This document shows positions 46,781 to 58,440 of a stretch of 64,000 bases of DNA, one piece after another (within the stretch, counting starts at the first letter, position 1; the number at the start of each line of letters is the position of its first letter). The notes under the pieces were generated by a model that was not told the DNA's origin, did not search any database, and worked only from the letters and a program-made list of their open reading frames with translations. The DNA comes from Orientallactaga sibirica (Eukaryota; Chordata; Mammalia; Rodentia; Dipodidae): NCBI GenBank assembly GCA_036365145.1, contig JAEOAD010000029.1, positions 21,127,001 through 21,191,000 on the forward strand. Direction: 5' to 3'. Both the position numbers and the translations under genes were made by a program.

Positions 46781-47565
46781 AAACTGTTTCTTAACCACAT
46801 CTGATAAGTCCCTATTGCACAGAAGAGAGGCTAAAGTCTACAGATAATATACACAAAGGCTTTTGGCAAAACAGGTGTGCTATCACAACCTCAAATAACT
46901 TCATGCACAGGGCAAAGTATTCACTTGGATATCTGTCCAAATTCCAATATACCTACAAAGTTGAGAATCAGGAACCACACAGCAGTCTCACTAGAAAGGT
47001 AAGAAACAAGTACTTGTTTTATCCTAATGGATTTTCCAGCTTAAATCCAATCACTTTTTTCCATCATCCCTTTTTGAAGAAATGAGTTCTTTTCAAAAAC
47101 TAGCTGGCTTCTAAACACTCCATGAACACCTAGTATTAAATTTATCTCTGTGTAATTAGTATTTGGACAGAGAGCAATTAATTAGATTACAGCATTAGCC
47201 ACATTTTTTTCCTCAATCAAGAAACTAAAGGACCAAAATGCTGATGTCTAGAGAAAGAATTACTTAATGACTTTGATTAATTAATTATAAACTCTTCTCA
47301 AGTACTTCAACAGACACAACATTTAATGTTTTCACCTCTCCTCTGCAGTGTGGTATGGGAACTGAGACTGGGCAAGCTTCATGTTTACATCTAAAGGCTT
47401 CCAAGCAGTGGTAGTGGTATAATAGTTTGGACTGACCCCTCTAAGCTATGATTTTAAAGCTTTGTCTTCAATCACATAAATCAGTCATAATTCCTCAATT
47501 GAAGTATGTTTTATCTAAAGGATACAAAGCATTTGCTTCTATTTGTATATTAGTAGTTATGATTC
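46781..47565. other. Repeat-poor; homeodomain-like motif cluster
   Basis: 47151-47290 has several TAATTA/TAAT-type cores in 140 bases in an otherwise repeat-free stretch. No exon was recognised. Confidence 0.4.
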
Positions 47566-47770
47566 TTTGAACATCCATTATATGCCAAGAATTTGTGGAA
47601 TGTATTTTGCATTTATTATTCCAACATAGTACTGTGATATAGATTCAATTATTATCTCTTTTAGGAGGAAAGAAGATGCAGGGAGGCAAAGCAATTTAGC
47701 TAATCAGATTCAGCTAAGAACCAGCAAAGCCAGGGTTCAAAAATTATGTATCCTGACTCCAAATTTCATA
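47566..47770 (+). mobile_element. MIR SINE
   Basis: Near complete and in order: 'gaacatccattatatgccaa', 'ttattattccaacatagtac', 'gcagggaggcaaagcaattt', 'agccagggttcaaaaattat', 'tgactcc'. This is a pre-rodent mammalian repeat. Confidence 0.8.
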
Positions 47771-48049
47771 CTTGGTATGTATGATCTCTCATCATTGACT
47801 CCCAACATTTAAGTGGTTTTCTATTGCCACATTTACTGACATGTCAACCAGAGCTCAGTGCCAGAGGGTACAGAACAAAGGTAAACTCATCTAACAAAGA
47901 CATAGATGCCCACTTTCATGGGATCAAAAGTGAAAAGGGCAGTCTTGCTGTGAGTCTTCACTATAGACAAATACTGTAGTTCTCAAGTTGAGTAATATAA
48001 GTCTTGCCTTCTGTCTTTGCCTTCTGTTTGCTGAGCATCAGATGAGTAT

Positions 48050-48215
48050 CTTCTTTCCAGAATGCCTTGTTAGGATTCACTGTTTAATTCTCCTAAAACC
48101 TGTGAAACTAGCAAGGTAGATATTATGATCACTGGCGATATAAAGCTCACATCCAGGACAAGACTGTGATGGTCTCTAATAACATCTGTGAGGTAGTAAG
48201 TCAGAGGGCAAACAA
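48050..48215 (+). mobile_element. MIR-like relic
   Basis: 'gtttaattctcctaaaacct', 'agcaaggtagatattatgat', 'taaagctcacatccagg' and 'gtaagtcagagggcaaaca' follow the MIR order. Confidence 0.5.
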
Positions 48216-48226
48216 AGATTTTTTAA

Positions 48227-48457
48227 AGTATTTTTAAAAATTTTCATTATTTATTTACTTATGAGAGAAAGGCAGCAAAAGAGGGGGGTGGGGCAGAGAG
48301 AGAGTATGAAAGTGAATAGACCTGTAGCCACTGCACACAAACTCCAGACATATGTGACACCATTTGCACCTGCTTTGAGTGGATACTGGGTAATCAAACC
48401 TAGGACCTTAGATTTTGTAGGCAAATGCGTTAACCGCTAAGCAATCTCTCCAGCCCC
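48227..48457 (-). mobile_element. tRNA-derived SINE
   Basis: A/T-rich tail, (GA)-rich part, 'gtagccactgcacacaaact', 'gcgttaaccgctaagcaatc' and 'tctccagcccc' give the full antisense family structure. Confidence 0.88.
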
Positions 48458-48559
48458 AGGGTTTTTAAATTATCTGGGTTTTTTTCCTGCCACTATATTT
48501 AATTACACACATATGCCCCTGAACAGTCTCAAAGAAATAGCTGCCTAGAAAGCCACAGA

Positions 48560-48700
48560 TTTCAAGCACTAGGGTGACAGTTCAGCCAGTTAAATGCTTT
48601 CACTATAAGCAAAAGGACTTAAGTTGGATTCCCACAATCCCCATAGAAAAGGTTCTTGGCATGGTGGTATATGCCTATAATCCCAGAGTAAGGCCCATGT
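48560..48700 (+). mobile_element. B4/ID-B1-like SINE relic
   Basis: 'gttaaatgctttcactataa', 'aggacttaagttggattccc' and 'ggcatggtggtatatgccta' followed by 'taatccca' combine an ID-like head with a B1-like segment. Confidence 0.55.
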
Positions 48701-51255
48701 TACTATGCATTCCATATTCACATTTGGTTCAGCTGGCCTCTGCTAAGGTGCCAAGTATATTGCATTACTTTTCCTAAGGATATACAAACAATGTTTATTC
48801 ACTCAGATAGAGTATCAATAACAGCCTAGAGAAACAATCTCCCCAATGTTGAGTTTGGGGAAACAATGAGTTTATCAGGATTGTTTACAGGAGCATGGGG
48901 TTGCTTATGGGAGCAATGGACAACTCAGGAGGCTCCATTATCTAAAAGCATACTTCAGTGTGGGCAATGTCTCATGTGTGCTTTTTCTTTAGCGTCCCTG
49001 TACAACTTGTAGGCAGTGCTACTGAATAGTCTTCTCTTCCCAAAATATTTACTGCTTATGTAACCTCTAGGAGGGCCCTCATCAGTCATATATCTTTCTT
49101 GTGCATTCTGTGAACCTTTCCACTTCCCTCCAGAGGGAATGTTTCAAGCTGGAGGAAAATGTACCCTTCTAATTTGTATGAAGAATTTTCCTGAAATTAC
49201 ATTATAGATAAGGGGGCTAAAATTTAAAGTTTCTAAGAAGCTTTCTTATTCATTGTTATAAACTTGGTAATACAAACTTGTAAAAGCCTTGAAGATGAAG
49301 ATAAATGTATGCCTGGGCACAACAGATACTGTGAGATGCTTGCTCAGCATCTCCTTCCTTTAACAAAATAGAATAAAATAATAGAAAACATGTGCCTTAT
49401 TTTTTCAGGCATGTAATATTGTCCATGTTGCCATGAGTTTCAAGGGAGACCGAGTCCATTCAGAACCTTGATTGTTTTAATGCAGATGTGGTCCCTTTTA
49501 GGGATTGCTTTAGAATTGGACATATCATTTATGCCAAAATTCTACCTAACAATATTTAGGAGAGCCTCCTGGGGAATAATGAGGTGTGACATTCTCAATG
49601 TTTTCTTCATTCTTAGCAAATAATTAAATAAAGGTTTATTATTATTTTTTTCTTATTTTTATTTTTCTTTCTTATGACCAGCCAATATGTTTCTGGTCAG
49701 AATTCCTGGAACAATATGAATTATCTTCCAAACAGCCTAAATGTAAAAATGCTAATTAAGAATGGAAGAGTGCTATGCTTGTATTATGCTAGAAACATAA
49801 ACAGTCATGTTTTTTAATAGAATTTATTTCATAAAAATAAATTCACAAGCTACGTTGCTTTTATTGGCTACAATTCACTAAGCAGTTCTAATTTTCCTTG
49901 ATAACCAGCTGATGGCAATCACATGTTTTTTTTTTTATCTTCATCTTAATGATTAGTAATAACTCTCATGTCATACATGGCACCTCATATACTTTTGGGT
50001 ATGGATTACAGCATGACTACAAAAGAGTTGCATGGGCAGCAGTGTTCTAAAAGCTGTTAGAGACCATGAAGGAGCTGGTATACATGCAATTTGGTAGGAT
50101 AGTTTTTAAGGAACCTGGCTGGAGACCTGCTATAGGTATGCAGCGCCAAGCCTCAGTGTCATACTTGCACAGGACTGAGGAAGTGAGGCCCAGGACTAGG
50201 CCGAGTTCTTCTGACACAGTTTTAAAGAGCCCATGTCCCTATATAATTCAAATCTACATCAATAAGTTTATAGGTGGTCCCATTTTACTTCTAGGAATAA
50301 GTTATTTATCATTTTGTGCCTCAGGTGCCATGCTCTACAGGTCTACCTGCAAAACAAAGTGCAGAGCCATCCTGCATCTGTATTTGCAAATTAGAGTTTG
50401 GCAAATGGAGACAGCCAAGACAAGAAACAGCCTAAAGCTACTGCCTTATATAACATGAAGGAAGTTAGAGCATGGTGCAGCCTTGTCTCTGCACAATAGT
50501 CTAAACCACAGGAAAAAAAGGTAGTTTAGTCTGTGAAAAGAGAACTGCAAATACACTTTTTTTTTTTTTAAATTTCTTGTTGTAGGAAACTGAAAAGGCC
50601 TTTACTGTTTAAGACAACTGAGACCATGCATTCACTTTGTGATAATGAGGGCATCTTAAATAGCACCCTGCTGCTTTGTAAGATACATTTCATGGCAGAG
50701 AACAATGCAATGAGTTTGGACAGAAGGAAAGATGAACATTTTGTTGCTAGTAGCTCTAAATGAAAGATAGTCAGGTAGGAGTTGTACCCAGGGATAGAGT
50801 CAGGGCACACTGGAGTTTGGGGGCTAATTTATCAGGACAGGCGGGGGTACAGCTCAACTAGTTTCCAAGAGTTTCTGTGGATCGGGTTATTTGAATAATT
50901 TCCCTAGCTGTGGTGCAGGTACTACCTATTATTCTAAACCTGGCCCCAGAGAGATGCAGCTGGTACATTGTGGCCCCAGAATGTGAGGAGTGTGAAAAGC
51001 CTATAATGGGAGAACTTAATCAGCTGCTCAGGAAGGAGAATTGACATGTTTTTAGCCAGGACCTCATATTCATTCAAGACAGAACAACTATAAAGGAAAA
51101 CAGCTGCATTACACCTAGTCAATCCAAAGGTGACAGCCTTCATCTCTTACCACTTTGCCTTGGATGAGCTTCCCTGACAAGTCAATGCTTCATTTCTATA
51201 CTTCCAAGAACCATGAGCTTTCCCAAGAAATCTCAAAAGATCTTAGATACAATTT
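48701..51255. other. No recognised gene; includes a 130-codon open frame
   Basis: The open frame 50066-50458 (plus) is the longest outside the retrovirus. It has one moderately hydrophobic stretch (residues ~65-90) and no family motif, Kozak context or splice-bounded structure I can defend. The rest is repeat-poor, with poly(T) at about 50558-50569. 49790-49990 lacks repeats and holds an E-box (cagctg, near 49909). Confidence 0.4.

Positions 51256-51292
<37 letters not shown>
51256..51292. repeat. (CA)n microsatellite
   Basis: About 18 pure CA units followed by imperfect CATA repeats to about 51325. Confidence 0.95.
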
Positions 51293-51298
<6 letters not shown>

Positions 51299-52195
51299 TA
51301 CATACATACAAACATACTCTCACACACAAATGACATATCCATGGGAATTTTCTTTTTGGCAAAGAATATAAAAGTCTCCCTTCTACCCACTTCCAACCAC
51401 GGAAGGAGGCACTACTAAGAGAAGCCACATATAACATAGCCATGAATAGAGGCAGATCCTGAGATGCAGCTGTCTCTAGAAAAAAAAAAATAGGTCAGGG
51501 ATCAGCTGAGATTGACTCTGCATGTAAAATGGAGCTTTGTAAATCCTCCACCCTTAGATAGGCTGCAAATCCCTACTTTCTCAAACTGCTTTAGGAAAGT
51601 TAGCTTCTGAAACATAAAGGATAGTCTCATTTTTATTGGAAGGTTAAGATAAGAGATAAGTTGAAAACCTACTAAAATCTCCCTGAGGTACAGACAAGGG
51701 GCAGAGAGAGTACATCAAAATGAAAGAGCACTGATCTATGAGAAATAAGAAGAGGGATATCAATGGGGGAAAAAATCAAAACCTATTTCTCTCAATGCTT
51801 CCTAAGGCTCAGATCTTATAGATTGTTGGATTATCTTTTCAAACCATTTTAAAGATGAGTTCCCTTGGAATAATCATTCAAATTCAGTCTGCTGAAAGCA
51901 AAGAGATGGTGAAAATTCTGTTCTTACAGATACTGAGAATCCATGTAAGAAAGGGAATGCCATTATCTTCCCTGACTTCAAAGTGCTTTTCCGAGTTTGT
52001 ATGTGCTGCTAAGATGGCAGCAATATTCTGAAACCCGAAGCCCTAACCTCCTTCATCTGAGCACCCTGTATGAGGTGCTGTGATGGCTGAGGCACGGCAC
52101 TGCCAAGCATGTTTCATAGCTAGGCCACCAGCTTGTATGATAGTCATAGCACTGCCACATTATAAAACACTTATCACACTAAGCTTTCTATTATA
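51293..52195. other. No gene or clear repeat
   Basis: Nothing recognised; A run at 51480-51490. Confidence 0.45.
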
Positions 52196-52323
52196 CTTTT
52201 ATTTTATTGTATTTTTTTGAGATCAAATTTTGCTATGTAGACCAGAGAGGCCTCATAATCATGATCCTCTTGCCTCAGCCTTCCTAGTGCTTATTTTGCA
52301 GGTATGTACCACCACAACTGGCT
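52196..52323 (-). mobile_element. Old B1/FLAM-like SINE
   Basis: 'ttttttgagatcaaattttg', 'ctatgtagaccagagaggcc' and 'tgcctcagccttcctagtgc' are antisense 7SL-type landmarks with strong decay. Confidence 0.7.
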
Positions 52324-52368
52324 CCTGTCATATTTTTTAATGCTCTTAGGCTTAATTGAGAAACCTGT

Positions 52369-52540
52369 TCTTTTTGTTTGTTTGTTTTGGTTTTGGTTTT
52401 TAAAGGTAGGGTCTCAATCTAGCCCAGGCTGACCTGAAATTCACTATGTAGTCTCAGGGTGGCCTCAAACTCATGGTGATCCTCCTACCTCTGCCTCCCA
52501 AGTACTGGGATGAAAGGCGTGCGCCACCATGCCTGGCTAC
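52369..52540 (-). mobile_element. B1-like SINE
   Basis: Antisense B1 with (TTTG)n-like tail, 'gtctcaatctagcccaggct', 'agtctcagggtggcctcaaa' and 'gcgtgcgccaccatgcctgg'. Placed 45 bases after the older copy, in the same orientation. Confidence 0.92.
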
Positions 52541-53439
52541 AGAATACTCAACTGTACCAAAGGCTATAGTGATCTCATTGCATCTTGATCTTCAGGGTTT
52601 TCAAAGGAAATTGTGAAAACCAGTAGCATAGGGTGGAGGACAGCTGATTTCCCACAGAAAAGGGCATCAGAGCTGGGTGAAGTAGGTCCACATCATGATT
52701 TGAAACATAGTAGCTATGCATTTTCAACTTTACATTCTTGGAGCTTAATTTTTCTTGATTAAAATGATGGGATAATGACAGTCCTACATATATCTCCAGG
52801 TATATCTACTTTCCTTGGATCAAGACAATAAATTTATTAGAAAATATAAAACAACTTTCTTCAACAGTCATTTCCCCAGACATCTCATAATGTTTAAGAT
52901 GGTCACAAGCCCTAAGGAAGGAATAACCTCTAGTGGCAGTGATTATTATTATTGTTGTTTTGTAGCACATGTTTTTAGATAAACAAGTATGATTCAGCCA
53001 ATTTGAGTATGATCTTGACTGAAGTGTAAGCTTGGAAGTCAAATTAGTTGCCATAACTCTTAAATCTGAGAGCTATAATGCAATTAATTGAAGATCACAT
53101 TCACATTGGCCCCCACCTGTATTGAACCAAGATCCAACATAAATGCAACCCATTTTGCCTGTAAACCTAGTGTTTTTAAGTGTTTCCAATAAACAAATGA
53201 TAAGCTATTGAAGTAATGGGTGTGCCAACTATGCTGATCTAGTCATTGTGAAGTATACTCATGTATTAAAGTATCACAATATGTACCATAAACATGTACA
53301 GTTATTATTCCAATTAATAAAGAAACTTTCTTTCATCATCAATATGAAAGTGACTTCAAAGTTTGGATAAGGTATTTTTTTCTGTGAATGTGGGTAGATG
53401 TCCTTTGCAAATGAAGGGTATGATGGTAAATTATGATTG
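52541..53439. other. No gene; MIR-like tail at 52690-52790
   Basis: 'caactttacattcttggagc...gattaaaatgatgggataat' fits the 3' part of a plus-strand MIR. Otherwise unassigned. Confidence 0.4.
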
Positions 53440-53930
53440 TTGATGTTGTAGTCAGGTTCACATTGCTGGTGAAAATCACCCAACCAAGAGCATTTTGTGG
53501 GGGAAAAAAGGTTTATTTTGGCTTACAGGCTCGAGGGGAAGCTCCATGATGGCTGGGGAAAATGATGGCATGAGCAGACAGTGGACATCACCTCCTGCCC
53601 AACACCAGTTGGACAACAGCAACAGGAGAGTGTGCCAAACACTGGAAAGAGGAAACTGGCTATAATACCCATACTTCCACCCCCAACAATACACTGCCTC
53701 CAGGAGGTATTAATTCCTAAATTGCTATCAGTTGGGACCTTGCATTCAGAACACCTACGTCTATGGGGGACACCTGAATCAAACCACCACATTTCACCCC
53801 TGGCCCTCATAAGCCAATAACCATATATGATGTAAAATACAATGCATTCGTCCAACTTTAAAAGTCCCCATAGTTTTTAATCAATTCCAATGATGTTCAT
53901 ACATCCCCATAGTCCAAGTTCCTCCTATGG
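53440..53930 (-). mobile_element. MaLR 3' LTR and short internal piece
   Basis: LTR 53440-53792 is the antisense counterpart of 38558-38873 ('ttattttggcttacaggctc', 'gcagacagtggacatcacct', 'ggggacacctgaatcaaacc'). 53793-53930 matches the start of the internal-like region at 34261, with 'aaaagtccccata'. Confidence 0.8.
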
Positions 53931-55118
53931 CTCCTCATGGTTTCCACTCCTTCTTCCACAGTGTTCTCTAAGACTTGGAAGGCATGATAAAAGTGTCTTA
54001 TTTAGTGTTGAGTTCTCAGTTGACTCTTGTTTTCAGCTGTGATGCATTATGAGTCTTCTCAGAATTTACCATCATCTCCATATAGAAGATCTCTGGCTGG
54101 CAGTGAGAGCACTATTAATATTTTTTTTCTTTTACCTCCTCTGCAGTGTTGACGGAGTGCTAAGAACTGGGCTTTCTCTTCTCATCCCCTTGAATACTTC
54201 TCTTACCAAAATTAAGAATAGCATTATTCAATGGGCAGACATTTTCATTTAATGGTTAATTTGCTGGCTCAGCATATCTATTTAGCTAGAGAACAGTGGC
54301 AGCATTCCTCTAAAGCCTGTGCCTTCCCAAGAATTGGACTCTCAACACTGTTTGCAGTATGAGGAATAAGTCCAACCTTCTGAGTGGGCCTCAAATCGAA
54401 TCACAGAGCTGTTGGTTACCCCATAACTTATAAGCCACTATTGTCTGCATGGGTACATCTCGCCTGATGGTTGAATTTATTACTTGTTAATCCAGTTGAT
54501 GACTTTTCCCCTCCTCCCAGTTAGCCTACATAATACTTTCCAGCTCTATGGCAACTAACCAGGAGAGAGGTAGATTCCAGCTCAGTTCTCTATCTCTCTT
54601 TCTCTCTCTCTCTTTCTTCCTCTCTCTCCCTTAATTATATTTTTAAATAATTGATGAAGAAGTGAGTCCTATATGACTTATTTATATCATCTTTAGTTTT
54701 ATCTTACTTTCCCTCCTTTCCTTAATCCCTCTTTCTCTCATTTGGCCCTTTTACACCCTACTCAACTTGGCCACTCTATTTGATTTTTCTACCCCCTCCC
54801 TTAATCTCTCTCCACATCTCCTTTCTCCAGGCCTCATTTTAGCTTCTTGGCCTCTACCCTGTCTCTTCTTCCAGCTTACATACAGATCTAAGTATTTTGT
54901 TTTAGGTTCCACATATGAGAAGGAATATGCAATGTTCATCTTTATGATCATGGGTGACCTCACTTAGTATAATTTCTTCCAAATCCATCCATTTTCCTGT
55001 GAATTTCATAATTTCACTTTTTCTTTACAGCTAAATAAAAATCCATTGTGTATATGTACCAAATCTTCATAATCCATTCATCAGTTACTGGGCATCTAGT
55101 CTACTTACATTTTCTAGC

Positions 55119-55152
<34 letters not shown>

Positions 55153-55510
55153 TGGTTTTTCAAGGTAGTGTCTCACTCTAGCTCAGGCTTATCTGGAATT
55201 CACTATGGACTCTCTCAGGGTGGCCTTGAACTCACAGTGATTCTCCTACCTCTGCCTCCCGAGTGCTGGGATTAAAGGCATGGGCCACCACACCTGGCCA
55301 TTTTCTAGCTATTATTAATGGAGCAGCACCAAATATGACTGAGCAAGTGTCACCTTTGTAGAATGTAGTGTCATTAGGGCATATGCCCAGAAATAGTATA
55401 GCTGGGTCATATGGTAGTTCTATTTTTGAGGTTTTGAGCAACCTCAATATTGATTTCTATAGTGGCTATACGAGTCACAAACAGTGAATGTGAATTGCTG
55501 ATTGACACTA
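53931..55510 (-). mobile_element. L1 3' region, about 1.6 kb, with B1 inside
   Basis: 53931-54600 is Lx-like antisense 3' sequence. 54640-55510 continues as antisense L1 3' region of the old mammalian type: 'tccattgtgtatatgtacca', 'cataatccattcatcagtta', 'agggcatatgcccagaaata', 'gctgggtcatatggtagttc' and 'ttctatagtggctata'. A pyrimidine tract (54585-54630) lies at the join, so these may be two separate fragments. Confidence 0.8.
55127..55298 (-). mobile_element. B1-like SINE with (TAA)n tail
   Basis: Target duplication cattttctagctattatt at 55109-55126 and 55299-55316, 18 bases and essentially perfect. The tail is a (TTA)n array on the plus strand. The body is standard, with one small insertion ('tctctcaggg'). 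Confidence 0.95.
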
Positions 55511-55754
55511 TTACAGGCCATCTCTCTGAAACACACTAAAATTCTGAAGGCCATGGAGAGAGGAATTGGTCTCTATTATGAGGATAGTGAAAGGATGTAC
55601 AATACAAGACCTAGGAAACCATTTTTAGTGTCTTCTGTAGCTGTGTGAGAAATCTCCCAAGTTTGACGTAGAAGGTAAGAGAAACAAAGGGAAGTTCTCC
55701 ATGAGAATGTTATGAGGCCCAATAAGCAATACTTTAGTCCATTTGACTTAGTAA

Positions 55755-55756
<2 letters not shown>

Positions 55757-55797
<41 letters not shown>
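55757..55797. repeat. (GT)n microsatellite
   Basis: About 20 pure GT units, ending in gcgtgcatgcgcac (alternating purine-pyrimidine). Confidence 0.95.
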
Positions 55798-55801
<4 letters not shown>

Positions 55802-56030
55802 CATGCGCACATGTATACATACAAAACCTTCCTACAGAGATCTCTCAGTGTGAGGAAGAGGGCACTACCCACAAACACCTCCTCAAATGTGATATTGAAG
55901 TTGCAGTTTATTAAGAGGAAACTAGATGCCACCATAGTTCAGAGGAAGGAGAAAGTGTTTTCAGAGGGCAGGATGTGTCTAAGAAGACCTCCTAGAAAAG
56001 CATATAGATGCAAAATAGGGTAACAGTGTT

Positions 56031-56350
56031 GTCATCCCAGCTATGAGGGAGTATGAGGCTAGAGGACTGAAAGCTCAGACCTTATGGAGCTCCACAATGA
56101 GTTCAAGGCCAAACTAGGGATTTAGCAAGATGCTGTCTCAAAAATGTTAACAAGTATGGTGGATGCAGTTCAGTGGTAGAGAGTCTAAGTGCAATTCCAA
56201 GTACCACAAAAAATAATTAACTGAATAAGTAAATAGCTAAGTATTTTTTTAGGATGCAGCTCACTTGTAGAATGCATGAGTAATGTTTACAATGCCACTG
56301 GTTCAATCCTTGTCCCAGGAGGGAAAGAAACAGATATAAAAAGAGAGAGA
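56031..56350 (+). mobile_element. B4-like composite: B1-like plus two ID-like pieces
   Basis: 'gttgtcatcccagctatgag' to 'gatgctgtctcaaaa' is B1/FLAM-like. 'gatgcagttcagtggtagag...caattccaagtaccacaa' (56160-56210) and 'gatgcagctcacttgtagaa...ggttcaatccttgtccca' (56253-56320) are two ID-like units in the same direction. A purine-rich tract follows to 56415. Confidence 0.6.
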
Positions 56351-56415
56351 GAGTGAGGGAAAAGAAGGAAAGAGAGAAGGAAAGAAAGGGGGAGATAGGG
56401 AGAGGAAGGTAAGGG

Positions 56416-56890
56416 AGTCCATATCAATATGAGAAGGATTTTATTAGCTGTAAACTAAAGCTGAAAGCAGAATTGTGAAGTGGCTAACATAACTATACAG
56501 ACTGTCACATTTCAAAACTGCCTCTTCTCATTGTTAGATGTTCAAATTCAGATATCCTTTAAATTCTAATGTCTTCAACTTCCTCTGCCTTAACATAGGT
56601 ATTAACAGTTACTATCTCTGATATGATTTAAGTATCAAATGAATCACAGTCTAGAATATCTTTAGTACTTATGGTACCTTAACTCTTGTGATATGTATCA
56701 TTATAGCAGTGAGGATAATGATGCTGAAAAGTTCAATTAGACATCTACAAAAGCAGAGCATGGTTGGAGTATATTGTGTTTAGGAGCTATCAGTAGCTCC
56801 CCAGGCATGGGTGAGAATTATAAGACAACTCCCCTCATGATGGAATGGGGATTGGCCCTATCTTGACACATGCCTTTATGTAGTACAAGC
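56416..56890. other. No gene or clear repeat
   Basis: Unassigned sequence. Confidence 0.45.
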
Positions 56891-56899
56891 TACCCATGA

Positions 56900-56997
56900 A
56901 CTAAGCATATAGCCAAGGATCACCTTGACCTCCTGATCTTCTTGCTTCCACCTCTCAAGTGCTGAGGATTACAGCCATGCACCATCACACCAAGCTC
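56900..56997 (-). mobile_element. B1-like relic
   Basis: 'atcaccttgacctcctgatc', 'cacctctcaagtgctgagga' and 'ccatgcaccatcacaccaag' are antisense 7SL-type blocks. Confidence 0.65.
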
Positions 56998-57140
56998 TGT
57001 CATCAGAGTTTTTATATCCTCCTGGATGTATTCTCTTGGAACCTGTCACAACCTACATGCAGACATGGTGAAGACCCGAGTCAGAGTTTGTGGGCACAAC
57101 AAAGTACTAAGACAGCAGGAGTTTATTAAAAACAGAAAAG

Positions 57141-57317
57141 GAGCTGGGCGTGGTGGTGCATGCCTTTAATCCCAGCACTCGGGAGGCAGAGGTAGGAGGA
57201 TTGCCATGAGTTCAAGGCCACCCTGACAGTACATAGTGAATTCCAAGACAGCCTGTGCTAGAGCATGACCGTATAACCGTACCTCGAAAAAAACAAAACA
57301 AATTAATTAATTAATTT
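57141..57317 (+). mobile_element. B1-like SINE, complete
   Basis: Plus-strand copy: 'gagctgggcgtggtggtgca', 'ctttaatcccagcactcggg', 'gagttcaaggccaccctgac', ending in an A-rich (AATT)n tail. Short target duplication aaaaggag on both sides (57136 and 57318). Internal A and B box regions of the RNA polymerase III promoter are visible. Confidence 0.94.
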
Positions 57318-57616
57318 AAAAAGGAGAACTGGGGAGAAAAGAACCTAGGGAACTGGCAGTTACTGAAAGAACTTGGACTTTTGTGGAACAAGGTCCCTGT
57401 GTAGATTGCAAATCCTGACCCTTTCTCCTCTGTTGCCTTGGACTCTGCAAAGAAGTACCTAAGATGAATCACCTTCGAATTGGACTAAACAATTGTTAAA
57501 TCCTGAGCTAAGTCATCTATAAAGGGAGTTGGGACTTATCATAAAGTGGTTATCAATGTTAAAATTGAGTTATAGCCAGTGATTCAAAACATTGTTGAAA
57601 CATCTAAGTAGTATTT

Positions 57617-57676
57617 TGCCTCTCTTCTCTTCTCTTTCTTTCCTTTCTTCCTTCCTTCCTCCCTCCCTCCCTCCCT

Positions 57677-57755
<79 letters not shown>

Positions 57756-57757
57756 TT
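57617..57757. repeat. Polypyrimidine tract, 140 bases
   Basis: (TTCC)n, (CCCT)n, (CT)n and (CTTT)n follow one another with no purine over most of the length. On the minus strand this is the purine tail region of the adjoining B1. Confidence 0.93.
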
Positions 57758-57896
57758 ATTCAAGGTAGGGTCTCTCCCTAGCCCAGGCTGACCTGGAATT
57801 CACTATGTAATCTCAGAGTAGCCTCAAACTCACGACAATCTACCTATCTCTGCCTCTTGAGTGCTGGGATTAAAGGCATGCACCACCATGCCCAGC
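57758..57896 (-). mobile_element. B1-like SINE
   Basis: Antisense body 'gtctctccctagcccaggct', 'gaattcactatgtaatctca' and 'aaaggcatgcaccaccatgc'. Confidence 0.92.
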
Positions 57897-58104
57897 TTTG
57901 CTTCTCTTTTGATGCCACACTCTATGTTTACATGACTATTATACAGTTTTGCCTTCTGTATACTATGCTTTCTTAGTGTGGGCTTGACCTACTCATTTCT
58001 TATGATTCAACCATCAATACTCCCTTGCAAACCATTATTTATCCAAGATGTAAGCCCAACTTATACCTACTGACTATGATTTAGACTTGCATGCCTTCAA
58101 AAAT

Positions 58105-58440
58105 CCAACATGGTAAAGTATTGGTCCCCAGCTTGACACTGTTGTGATTGAATAGAATCTTTAAGAGGTTGAAGGTGTTTAGATCATTGCAGATGCACTT
58201 TCAAAAGAAATTGTAGGTCACTGGACCCCAATTCTCTCTCTCTCTCTTCATTTAATGGCCATAAGGCAAGCAGCTTTGCTCCAACATGTGCTCTTCTGAT
58301 GGTATGTTGCCTTGCTCAAAGGAATAGGGCCAACTAGTCATGAACTGAAATTTACAAAACTATAAGTCAAATAGCCCTTTTATCTTTTTAAGTTGACTTT
58401 CTTGAGTATTGTTATGACATTGGAAAGCTGACCAACATGT
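58105..58440 (+). mobile_element. MaLR/MLT-type LTR relic
   Basis: 'tattggtccccagcttgaca', 'aggtcactggacccc', 'tgctccaacatgtgctcttc', 'atgaactgaaatttacaaa', 'ttttatctttttaagttgac' and 'gagtattgttatgaca' in the LTR order; the polyadenylation signal is degraded. Confidence 0.6.

Noticed and set aside
50066..50458. 130-codon open frame on the plus strand, longest outside the retrovirus
   Set aside because: No domain, no clear Kozak or splice context, no codon bias that I can see. Open frames of this length occur by chance in 64 kb on six frames.
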